Shown here one piece after another: positions 27,559 to 35,079 of a stretch of 52,363 bases of DNA (the stretch's first letter is position 1; each line of letters opens with the position of its first letter). The position numbers were made by a program, and so were the translations under genes. This stretch comes from Bauldia sp. Its GTDB lineage: Bacteria > Pseudomonadota > Alphaproteobacteria > Rhizobiales > Kaistiaceae. Where the stretch lies: contig JAGRKY010000109.1 of assembly GCA_020442095.1 (NCBI GenBank), positions 1 through 52,363 on the forward strand, given 5' to 3'. The notes under the pieces are model-generated. The model had not been told where the DNA came from. It saw only the letters and a program-made list of their open reading frames with translations, and ran no database searches.

Positions 27559-28419
27559 TTACACCTCGGCCTGTCCGCCCATGATTGCCCTGACGAGTTC
27601 CTGCTGAGTGAACTCGCCGCGCTTCATCTCGGCAACGACCCTTCCCAGACGAAACACGACGACGCGATCGGCCGCTTCCTCGATCTCGAACAGGTCATGG
27701 GAAATCACCAGCACAGCGACACCCTGGTTCCGAAGCCGCCTTATGAGCGCCAGCACCTCGCTCCGCTGCGCAACGCCAAGCGCCGCAGTAGGCTCATCGA
27801 GAATGACAAGTCGCGGATCGGTCAGTATCGCCCGACAGATCGCCGCCGCCTGTCTCTGTCCGCCCGACAGAGCTCCGACTGGCGTGGAAAGATTGGGGAT
27901 CTTCGCTCCGAGATTGGCGAGCACACGCTGCGTCGTTGTTTCCATCTCGGCCCTGGCCAGCCGGAAGCCCTGATACCACGGGCGCCGAATCTCCTTGCCA
28001 AGGAACAGGTTCTGGACCGTGTCCAGCGTGTCGCAAAGCGCCAGGTCCTGGTAGACGGTCTGGATACCAACGCTCGCCGCGGCCTGTGGCGAATTCAGGT
28101 GAACCCGCTTGCCCTCGAACTCGATCTCTCCGGAATCGGCATATTCGATGCCGGAAATGATCTTCGCGAAGGTCGACTTGCCCGCGCCGTTGTCGCCAAC
28201 CAGCGCAACCACTTCGCCGGCGTAGAGATCGACCGCGACATCGGTCAGTGCATTGACGCCGCCATAGCGCTTGCAGACCTTCCGGACCTTGAGAATTTGA
28301 GTCCCGACTGGCCGGGACGCTGACTTTGATTCCGCACCGGAAGAAGGGAGCCGGCCCCCGCTCTCGACGAGAGAGCGGGAACCGTCTTCTCCATGGCGCG
28401 GTGTCATACCATCAGACAT
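27559..28419 (-). CDS. Importer D: single-domain ABC ATPase (FrcA-like)
   Basis: The 286-residue protein has one nucleotide-binding domain: Walker A at residues 75-83 (GDNGAGKST), LSGGQRQ and LVILDEPTAALG. The usual second domain of CUT2 ATPases is absent, as in the rhizobial fructose importer FrcA, so it should act as a homodimer. An unusual 45-residue hydrophilic, Ser/Gly-rich extension precedes the domain; a later ATG at 28407 would shorten it little. The start at 28419 follows GGGGTGGA and lies 28 bp after the binding-protein stop. Confidence 0.86.
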   Translation of the reverse strand: MSDGMTPRHGEDGSRSLVESGGRLPSSGAESKSASRPVGTQILKVRKVCKRYGGVNALTDVAVDLYAGEVVALVGDNGAGKSTFAKIISGIEYADSGEIEFEGKRVHLNSPQAAASVGIQTVYQDLALCDTLDTVQNLFLGKEIRRPWYQGFRLARAEMETTTQRVLANLGAKIPNLSTPVGALSGGQRQAAAICRAILTDPRLVILDEPTAALGVAQRSEVLALIRRLRNQGVAVLVISHDLFEIEEAADRVVVFRLGRVVAEMKRGEFTQQELVRAIMGGQAEV

Positions 28420-28447
28420 GGATTCCACCCCGCGGGCACCTTTGTTC

Positions 28448-29545
28448 TCAGTTCTTCGAGCAGAAGTCGGTGCCGTCCATTTCCGGACTATCGCAGATTT
28501 GCTCGACCGACCAGAAGCCCGGATCGACGACGGTCTGCTGGATATTGTCCGGCGTGACCACCACGGTCGGAACGAGGACCGTCGGAACGCCGCCCTCGAC
28601 GAATTTGTTGTCGAAGGTCGTGTTGACGAGGCCGTCGGGGGCGGCCTTGCCGGTGATCGAAGCAACGACCAGCTGGGCGGCGGCGTTGCTCATGTCCTCG
28701 ACACCGATCAGGAGCTCGGCGAGCTGATGTCCGCCCGCTACGCGCCGGATTGCCGGGAGCGTGCCGTCGACGCCGTTGAGGATCTTGATCTGATCTTCCA
28801 GGCCTTGCGCCTTGATGACACCCCAGACTGCCGTCAGCGTATCGTCGTTGTTGCCGAACACGCCGTCGACCTGCCCACCGGTTTTGGTCAGGCATTGCTC
28901 CATGTTGACTGCCGCATTGGCGGGAACCCAGCCAATGGTGTCGTACCGGCAGACGATCTCGATGGTGCCATCCTCGACCAACGGTCCGAGATACTTGTCG
29001 AAGCCCGCCTGCTCCGCGTCATACACCGACCATTTCGGATCGCCGAGGATCATGGCCAGCTTGAACGGACGCGGAGACTCGGGAAAATTCGAGGCGAGAT
29101 ATTCCGGCTGAGCAGCGCCCAGCTGCTCGAGCAGGTAGCCAACGTGATAGGTGACCTCGCCCTGCCCCGGATCGTTGACGAATGTCACGACCGGGACCTT
29201 GGCGTTCGCCGCAGCTTCCAGCATGCCAGCGCTCTGCGCGGAGTCATGCGGCGCGAGGACGACCGCAAGCGCGCCATCGGCAATGGCTGCTTCCATCTGG
29301 TTGCCCTGCTCGCCGACATCGCCGCCGGCATTCAGAATCTTGAGATCGACATTCGGGGCATATTTGGCGAATGCCTTCTCCAGGAAAGGCGAGAACCACA
29401 AGCTCCAGATTTCGGTCGTATTGGGAAGCAGGGCGTAGACCGTCCCGCTGACGTCCGATGCCTCTTCCGCAGCTTGCACCGGGGAAACATACCCGGCCAA
29501 AAGGACTGTAGCGGCAGCCATCCACCGCTTGCCTGGAATACCCAT
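28448..29545 (-). CDS. Importer D: periplasmic sugar-type substrate-binding protein
   Basis: The 365-residue protein has a signal peptide ending near VQA (residue 24) and a Peripla_BP_4 fold with VTFVNDPGQG and VFGNNDDTLTAVWG segments. The start at 29545 follows GGGAGGA by 6 bp; an overlapping out-of-frame ATG lies just before it. It is the first gene of a four-gene operon (SBP, ATPase, permease, cyclase). Its promoter carries a box for the LacI at 33585. Ligand unknown. Confidence 0.9.
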   Translation of the reverse strand: MGIPGKRWMAAATVLLAGYVSPVQAAEEASDVSGTVYALLPNTTEIWSLWFSPFLEKAFAKYAPNVDLKILNAGGDVGEQGNQMEAAIADGALAVVLAPHDSAQSAGMLEAAANAKVPVVTFVNDPGQGEVTYHVGYLLEQLGAAQPEYLASNFPESPRPFKLAMILGDPKWSVYDAEQAGFDKYLGPLVEDGTIEIVCRYDTIGWVPANAAVNMEQCLTKTGGQVDGVFGNNDDTLTAVWGVIKAQGLEDQIKILNGVDGTLPAIRRVAGGHQLAELLIGVEDMSNAAAQLVVASITGKAAPDGLVNTTFDNKFVEGGVPTVLVPTVVVTPDNIQQTVVDPGFWSVEQICDSPEMDGTDFCSKN

Positions 29546-29623
29546 TTCATTTCCTCCCTGGTTTGAGAGCCGGCGTCGGCGATGCTGCCCTCAGGAACTA
29601 TGAACGGTTCTTCGTCCGCTCTA

Positions 29624-29662
29624 TGAATACGTAACCATAGATTGACGGATCATCCGAGTCAA
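29624..29662 (-). promoter_or_regulatory. Importer D promoter with LacI-type operator (box 2)
   Basis: On the minus strand TTGACT (29657-29662), 17 bp and TATGGT (29634-29639) form a promoter. The -10 runs directly into the palindrome TATGAATACGTAACCATA (29622-29639 on the plus strand), whose core TGAATACGTAACCA matches the boxes at 24449 and 33442 at 12-13 of 14 positions. The rest of the spacer up to 29826 shows no gene. Confidence 0.7.
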
Positions 29663-29826
29663 GCTGCGACGTCGCCTTTCAGTCGATAGTTGCGCGCTTA
29701 AAGTTCAGTATTTTCAATTCGTTAAGAGCAACAAGCATTCCGTGCCGCTCCGCGCTGGCGTCGCAGCATCCCCCTTGAAGTCATACCGCACGCGAGAGCC
29801 CTGTCAGCCCCCCAGCGCGCCACGTC

Positions 29827-30684
29827 TCACGTGTACCGCTGCTCGATCTCGAGCATGTCGTCGAACCCGATGAAGGCCCGGAATTCATCGTGGGTCAGAT
29901 AGGCCTGGCCCACCGCTGCCGGCTCCTCGCCATCGCGAAGCCGCCTAAGCGCAGTGCGCATGGCGCCGATAGCGGCGTAGAGACCAGAGAACGGCAGCAG
30001 GGCAATCCGCACGCCAAGCTGCTTCATCGTCGAGCGATCGAAATCCCTTTCGACCCAGGTCGAAGGCGTCAAGCAAGCGAGCAGAGGCAGACCGGTCTTC
30101 TCCCGGCAGGCAGCCCATTCTTCGAGACTCGAAAAAGTGCGCGATACCGGGAAGATGAAATCGGCGCCGGCCTCCGCATAGGCTTGCGCGCGATCGAGCG
30201 CCTCCGCGCCGCTTGCGTCGGTCCGGGCGATCACCAGCGTCGTGCTGTCTTCGCGGGCGTCGCAAGCGGCACGGATACGCGCGACGGCCTCGATGCGTGG
30301 CGCAAGATCGACGGCATTGTCGACGCAGACCGGGCATCTTTTCGGGCTCCGCTGGTCCTCGATGAGGAACGCACTCGCACCGGCGGCCTCGAAGAGCCGC
30401 ACGGTCCTCATCACATTCAGCGGTCCGCCATAGCCGGTGTCGATATCAGCAATCACCGGCAAGCAGGCAGCTTCGACGATGCGGCGGAGAGCGCCGAGAT
30501 TCTCGGACATCGTGTAGACGTCGGCGTCCGGCATGCCGAGCGATGCCGCAACAGCCATGCCGGACGAGAACAGCGACGTGTATCCTGCCTGCATCGCGAC
30601 ACGGGCCGACATCCCGTCCCATACGCCGGGAACATAGAGGACCTCCTCTTCGTCGAGCAGGTCAGCGATGGTCTTTGCACTCAT
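29827..30684 (-). CDS. Isocitrate lyase/PEP mutase-superfamily enzyme
   Basis: The 285-residue protein has the size and order of 2-methylisocitrate lyase or carboxyphosphonoenolpyruvate mutase relatives: GVWDGMSARVA and SSGMAVAASLG, the Mg-binding ADIDTGYGG, and the active loop IEDQRSPKRCPVC. The catalytic Cys of the loop is kept, but the usual K-K/R-C-G-H has become KRCPV. The enzyme may cleave or decarboxylate a 2,3-dicarboxylate or oxaloacetate-like acid rather than methylisocitrate. The start follows GGGGA. It is 78 bp downstream of the aldehyde dehydrogenase, so likely in one operon with it. Confidence 0.82.
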   Translation of the reverse strand: MSAKTIADLLDEEEVLYVPGVWDGMSARVAMQAGYTSLFSSGMAVAASLGMPDADVYTMSENLGALRRIVEAACLPVIADIDTGYGGPLNVMRTVRLFEAAGASAFLIEDQRSPKRCPVCVDNAVDLAPRIEAVARIRAACDAREDSTTLVIARTDASGAEALDRAQAYAEAGADFIFPVSRTFSSLEEWAACREKTGLPLLACLTPSTWVERDFDRSTMKQLGVRIALLPFSGLYAAIGAMRTALRRLRDGEEPAAVGQAYLTHDEFRAFIGFDDMLEIEQRYT

Positions 30685-30762
30685 GGCATTTCCCCGAACC
30701 CGATTTTCTGTGGGGCGGTTCGCCGCCGCCACATCGGCTTACTCTTTGACTGGACATAAGCA

Positions 30763-32208
30763 TCAGTGGCCGATCGAAACAGTCTTGACGCGGGTGAAGA
30801 AGCGGATCGCCTCAGCGCCCTGCTCCTTGAATGCCGACCCGGACTCACGAAAGCCGCCGAACGGAATATGGACGTCCCAGCCTGAAGTCGACAGATTGAC
30901 GGACACTTGCCCCGTCTCGACCTCGGAGAAGAACCGGTGGGCGGCGCCAAGGTTCTGTGTGAAGATCGCGCTTGAAAGCCCGTATTCGGAATTGTTCACG
31001 TCGTCGATCGCCTCCTCGAGCGCATCGAACGGACGAACCGCCAGCACCGGGCCGAAGACCTCCTCGCGCCAGATCGCCATGGACGGCTCGACATTTGCCA
31101 CGACGGTCGGCTCCACGAAGCAGCCGGCGGCAAGGGCGCCGTTCGGCGCGCCGCCGCCGCAGAGGATCTTCGCGCCTTCGTCGCGCGCCGCGGCGATCGC
31201 TGCCAGCACGCTCTGCTGATGACCGCGGCTGACCATCGGTCCCATGGCCGTTTCGGGGTCGGTTCCCGGCCCGACGCGGATCGCGCCGCAAGCCGCCACG
31301 AGGCGTTCGAGCACATCGTCGATGATGTCCGCGGCCACCAGAAGCCTGCTGGTGGCCGTGCACCGCTGGCCTCCCTGCCCGAAGGCAGCCCCCGCAATCG
31401 TCGCAATGGCGGCTGGCAGATCCGCATCCGCCATGACGACCGCTGCATTCTTTCCGCCCATTTCGTTCTGGACCCGGATGTTCCGGTCAGCGAGCGATCT
31501 TTTGACCTCGTGCCCCGTCTCGGTCGAGCCAGTGAAGGTTACCGCGTCGATCCGCTCGTCCCGCAACAGCTCCGGCCCAACCACGGAGCCGCGTCCGGTC
31601 ACCGTACCGATCGCGCCACCCGGCAGTCCCGCATCATGCAGCGCCCGGGCGAGATGGAGTCCGACCAGCGGCGTTTCCGTAGCAGCCTTCAGGATGACGG
31701 CGTTGCCCGAGATCAGCGCGGGAGCAAGCTTTCGCGCCGGCGTCAGCAACGGATCGTTCCACGGGGTGATCGCCAGAACAACGCCGACCGGCTCGCGAAG
31801 GGTCATGGTGAGCTCGGCGCGGCGGTCGGGCAGCACGTCGCCGGCTGACAGTCGACCGAACGCGGCGAAGTATTCGAAGAAGTCGGCGCTCCGCGCCACC
31901 TCGCCCCTCGCCTCGCCCATGGTCTTGCCCATCTCGGCAACCAGGTCCGCAGCAATGTCATCGGTTCGCGCCCGCAGCAGATTTGCGGCCTTGAGCAGAA
32001 TCTCGCCGCGATCCGGGCCGGCAACCCTGCGCCACTCCCGATAACCTTCAACCGCGGCGCCTACGGCCCCGGCGACATCGCCGCCTCCCATCTCGGGCAC
32101 TTCCGCCACGACCGTCGCGCCGTCGACCGGATTCAGCACCGGCAACCGCCCACCGGCCGCGGCCGGCACCCACGCCCCGCCGACCAGGTTATTTTCGATA
32201 CGCGCCAT
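30763..32208 (-). CDS. NAD(P)-dependent aldehyde dehydrogenase
   Basis: The 481-residue protein has every key ALDH element: ITPWNDPL with the catalytic Asn region, FTGSTETG for cofactor, general-base Glu249 in NEMGGKN and nucleophile Cys283 in QGGQRCTA. It resembles 2-oxoglutarate-semialdehyde dehydrogenases in overall pattern. The start at 32208 follows GGGAGGG; the frame open to 32343 overlaps the alcohol dehydrogenase gene. It is 20 bp after that gene, and the pair fits alcohol to aldehyde to acid conversion. The acid could feed the PEP-mutase-family enzyme downstream. Confidence 0.9.
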   Translation of the reverse strand: MARIENNLVGGAWVPAAAGGRLPVLNPVDGATVVAEVPEMGGGDVAGAVGAAVEGYREWRRVAGPDRGEILLKAANLLRARTDDIAADLVAEMGKTMGEARGEVARSADFFEYFAAFGRLSAGDVLPDRRAELTMTLREPVGVVLAITPWNDPLLTPARKLAPALISGNAVILKAATETPLVGLHLARALHDAGLPGGAIGTVTGRGSVVGPELLRDERIDAVTFTGSTETGHEVKRSLADRNIRVQNEMGGKNAAVVMADADLPAAIATIAGAAFGQGGQRCTATSRLLVAADIIDDVLERLVAACGAIRVGPGTDPETAMGPMVSRGHQQSVLAAIAAARDEGAKILCGGGAPNGALAAGCFVEPTVVANVEPSMAIWREEVFGPVLAVRPFDALEEAIDDVNNSEYGLSSAIFTQNLGAAHRFFSEVETGQVSVNLSTSGWDVHIPFGGFRESGSAFKEQGAEAIRFFTRVKTVSIGH

Positions 32209-32228
32209 CTGTCCCTCCCTCGCGGCGA

Positions 32229-33410
32229 TCAATTGAACGGCGCGGACGCGAGATCGCCCTCGGCCATCGCCTCGTACATTGCTGCGAGCCGGCCGGGCTC
32301 GAACGGAACCGGATTGTTGGGACGCGGATACTTCTCGCTGCATTCGATCGCCATGTCAGCGACGCTCTCGCGGGAAATGCCCACTGCCACGAAGTCCCTC
32401 GGCACGCCGAGCGTCCGGTTCACGTCGTGAATCCACGCGATCAGCCCATCGACGTCGGGATGTCCGGTGACGTCCCGTGCAATTTCCGTCAGCGTGTCCT
32501 CCGCGACAGGCCGCGCGTATCGAATGCAATACGGCAGGGCGATCGCGCAGCTGATGCCATGGGCGACGGTTACCCGGTTCGCGATCGTGTAGCCGACGGA
32601 ATGCCCAAGAACGACGCCCGCATTCAGACCGCGCCCGGCAAAATGGGCCCCATAGAGCACGCCACGCCGGGCCTCGATGTCCTCGGGACGGTCAAAGCTC
32701 CTGACCAGCGACTGGGCGACCATCCGCAGGCCCTGCCGGCTGTCGGCAATGGACAGAGGCGAGCGATTCGTCGAAAGCAGCGCCTCGATCGCGTGGCAGA
32801 GGGCATCGAGCCCGGTCGAGGCAGTGACCGGGCCGGGAAGCGACATGACCAGCTTCGGATCGAGCAGCACAAGGTCCGGGACCAATGCAGCCGAGTTCAC
32901 GATCGTCTTGCGCTTGTTCGCGCTCAGCATCGCAATGCGGGTCGCCTCGGATCCGGTACCGGCGGTGGTCGGAATCGCCACGAGCTTGACGCGACGCGCT
33001 ACATCGTCCCGAACACCAAAATACGCGTCGACCGGTTCGTCGCGGGGAGCGACAAGCGCGACAAATTTCGCGAGATCGAGGGCACTCCCTCCTCCGATCC
33101 CAACGACAGCGACCGGATCGACCCGCCGGACCGCCTCGACCGCTTCCCGCGCATCGTCGACGGTCGGCTCTCCGGTCACGCCGGCAAGAACCTCGGCCCC
33201 GTAGCCGTGCGCCCGGATCGACTCGAGAATGGCATCGGCGGAACCGAGCCGCAGAACGGAAGCGTCGGCGACGATCGCCACTGGTCCGGGAGAACAGCCA
33301 AGGTCGTCCAGCGCCCGACCGCTCGCCATGCTGCTGCCATCGCCGACGAGCGTTCGCTCGGGAACGAGAAACATGCGCGGGTCGTGACGCTGGAGAATCG
33401 AGTCGATCAT
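32229..33410 (-). CDS. Iron-containing alcohol dehydrogenase family (maleylacetate reductase/group III ADH)
   Basis: The 393-residue protein has the Fe-ADH hallmarks: GGGSALDLAK for NAD(P), PTTAGTGSEAT, and metal ligands in STGLDALCHAIE, VLGHSVGY and VAHGIS. The ATG at 33410 is chosen because it begins just before the family core and lies after the operators; no clear ribosome site precedes it, and an ATG at residue 11 is an alternative. It heads an operon with the aldehyde dehydrogenase and PEP-mutase-family genes. It probably oxidises a primary alcohol or reduces a keto acid. Confidence 0.85.
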   Translation of the reverse strand: MIDSILQRHDPRMFLVPERTLVGDGSSMASGRALDDLGCSPGPVAIVADASVLRLGSADAILESIRAHGYGAEVLAGVTGEPTVDDAREAVEAVRRVDPVAVVGIGGGSALDLAKFVALVAPRDEPVDAYFGVRDDVARRVKLVAIPTTAGTGSEATRIAMLSANKRKTIVNSAALVPDLVLLDPKLVMSLPGPVTASTGLDALCHAIEALLSTNRSPLSIADSRQGLRMVAQSLVRSFDRPEDIEARRGVLYGAHFAGRGLNAGVVLGHSVGYTIANRVTVAHGISCAIALPYCIRYARPVAEDTLTEIARDVTGHPDVDGLIAWIHDVNRTLGVPRDFVAVGISRESVADMAIECSEKYPRPNNPVPFEPGRLAAMYEAMAEGDLASAPFN

Positions 33411-33428
33411 GTGGAAACACCGCGTATT

Positions 33429-33484
33429 TGGGTACGTATTATGAATACGTATCCAAATTACAGGACCCCATCGGCTCGAGTCAA
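33429..33484 (-). promoter_or_regulatory. Alcohol dehydrogenase promoter with double LacI-type operator (box 3)
   Basis: On the minus strand TTGACT (33479-33484), 16 bp and TGTAAT (33457-33462) form a strong promoter. Immediately downstream lie TGAATACGTATCCA (33442-33455) and a second TACGTA (33433-33438). Together they make a near-perfect 15-bp inverted repeat with a 3-bp centre (33427-33459). The block lies about 175 bp from the LacI gene stop and overlaps the expected transcript start. Confidence 0.72.
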
Positions 33485-33584
33485 GCGGAGGAGCATTACA
33501 GGCGCGCCACACAGCATCCGACACGCGCCCGGTGCGGCACGGATGCCCAGGCCTCCCCGAGCCGAAAAGCCGTGGCGATTGATC

Positions 33585-34646
33585 TCAGTCGTCTTCGAGA
33601 GGCGTGTTCGCTGTCGAGCCGCGGACGACGATTTCCGGCTCTACCTGATAGAGCTTGGGTTCGGGAGCGGTGCCTTCGATCCTGTCGAGCAGGCAGCGGA
33701 TCGCCATGCGTGCCATCCGCTGAATCGGCTGGCGGACGGTCGTCAGGTCGAAGGCCGCCCAGGACGACATGGCGATGCCGTCGTAACCAACGACCCAGAG
33801 ATCCTCCGGAACGCGAACGCCAAGCTTGCGGGCCCCATCAATCGCGCCGAACGCGGTGACGTCATTCATGCAGAAGATCGCCGTCGGCGGTTTTTCTCCC
33901 TGCATGAGTTCCATGAACACCTTTTCGGAGGTGTCGTGCGTGAAATCGGCCCGGCGGTGGCGGCGGTCGTTCCATTCGATGCCGACTTCCTTCAAGCCCT
34001 TCCTGAAGCCCTTGAGGCGCTTTTCCGAGGTACTGATGCCCTTCACGCCGCCGATCATCGCGATGTCGCGATGACCGGCGCGCGCAAAATAGTGGACGAT
34101 GCGGCGCGCGCCCTCGATGCTGTCGCTCTCGATTTGATCACACGTCGCCCCTTTCAGGGTGCGGTTGACCAGCACAACAGGCGAGGAATTCGCCAGAGCC
34201 TCGTCCAGCGGTTCGGAATGCTCGGTGGCAGTCGTGAAGATCACACCATCGACCAGACGCTGCCGCACGGCATCCGCTGCGCTCTTTTCTCCGGGGCCTT
34301 GCGCATTCCATACCGTCATGCGACGTCCGAGACCATCGAGTTCGCGACTGATCGCCTGCAAGAGCTCAGGGTAGAACGGGTTGTCGATCCGGGAGACAAC
34401 GATGCCAATCGTTCCTGTGCGGTTGGTCCGCATCGCGCGCGCCGGACCATTGGGCTCGTAGCCGAGCTTCTTGAAGGCTGCTTCGACTTTTGTGCGGGTG
34501 GCTGGGGAAACGCTCGGATGATTACTGAGCACCCGTGAGACAGTTGCTTGCGACACTCCCGCCGCCTTGGCGACGTCACGACTCGTAACCAAAGACTGCC
34601 TACCTCCGTTATCCGCGCGCGGGCCAACTGCGCCGGATCTCCTCAT
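33585..34646 (-). CDS. LacI-family transcriptional regulator 2
   Basis: The 353-residue protein has the LacI helix-turn-helix (VTSRDVAKAAGVSQATVSRVL, about residues 20-39), hinge GPARAMRTNRTG and effector domain (IGIVVSRIDNPFYPELL). Two starts are possible: the ATG at 34646 after GGAAG, or a TTG at 34592 after GGAGG that would begin just before the HTH. It is next to the alcohol dehydrogenase operon. The TGWATACGTAWCCA boxes at 24449, 29624 and 33442 make it the likely regulator of importer D and the surrounding enzymes, responding to a sugar or derivative. Confidence 0.87.
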   Translation of the reverse strand: MRRSGAVGPRADNGGRQSLVTSRDVAKAAGVSQATVSRVLSNHPSVSPATRTKVEAAFKKLGYEPNGPARAMRTNRTGTIGIVVSRIDNPFYPELLQAISRELDGLGRRMTVWNAQGPGEKSAADAVRQRLVDGVIFTTATEHSEPLDEALANSSPVVLVNRTLKGATCDQIESDSIEGARRIVHYFARAGHRDIAMIGGVKGISTSEKRLKGFRKGLKEVGIEWNDRRHRRADFTHDTSEKVFMELMQGEKPPTAIFCMNDVTAFGAIDGARKLGVRVPEDLWVVGYDGIAMSSWAAFDLTTVRQPIQRMARMAIRCLLDRIEGTAPEPKLYQVEPEIVVRGSTANTPLEDD

Positions 34647-35072
34647 AGTTGCTTCCGAGTAGCTGAAATCGCCTTCGATGTGTACCTATTCATAGGCCAT
34701 GGCCGTAATTTTATGCATACGCCTGGACAGCAGGCTATTGACGCCGAGGTGCCACGACGCCCTTGACGAATTCGCGATCCACCTGCTGGCGCGCGTGATG
34801 GAAGCGGTCAAAATCGCGATGCGGCGGAAGGAGAGGGCACGACTGCTTCTGGCGCCTTCAACCAAGCGCACCAGCAGTTCCCCTGCCCCCGGTCCGACGA
34901 CACGCCGAAGCTACGCGGCTTGATAACCGAAACCGGGCGTGAGGCTTTCGGGGCGTACCCTGCCCGTCGGTCGGCTCGGCACGCCGGAAGAAATCGCTGG
35001 CCCAGCTCTGTTCTTGGCCGGGAGTTCCGCGACAAGCCCCGCATTGAAAAGATTCGTGAACCCGCCCCCTGG
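34647..35072. other. Spacer made largely of gene relics
   Basis: This 426-bp stretch has no intact gene. It holds the TetR fragment at 34715-34832 and the SDR fragment from 34927. The 94 bp between them and the 68 bp before the TetR piece were not recognised. No terminator hairpin was evident between the LacI gene and the amidohydrolase. Confidence 0.6.
34715..34832 (+). pseudogene. Fragment of a TetR gene, middle part
   Basis: Its translation, LLTPRCHDALDEFAIHLLAR followed by VMEAVKIAMRRKE, is nearly the same as residues of the intact TetR (40817-41512), and the DNA agrees at roughly 85 percent by eye with 41152-41272. Homology stops abruptly on both sides. This is a different part of the gene from the relic at 20690. 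Confidence 0.75.
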
Positions 35073-35079
35073 TCAATGA
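34927..35079 (+). pseudogene. Fragment of an SDR gene C-terminus
   Basis: Between stops at 34924 and 35077 one frame reads RLSGRTLPVGRLGTPEEIAG then PALFLAGSSATS, the typical C-terminal region of SDR enzymes (PLGRLGTPEEIA-ALFLAS). The rest of the SDR fold, including the Tyr-x-x-x-Lys, is missing. It overlaps the end of the convergent amidohydrolase gene by a few bases. Confidence 0.65.

Noticed and set aside
32427..34538. A 703-codon open frame on the plus strand
   Set aside because: It is antisense to the alcohol dehydrogenase and LacI genes and spans a promoter region; no plausible protein.
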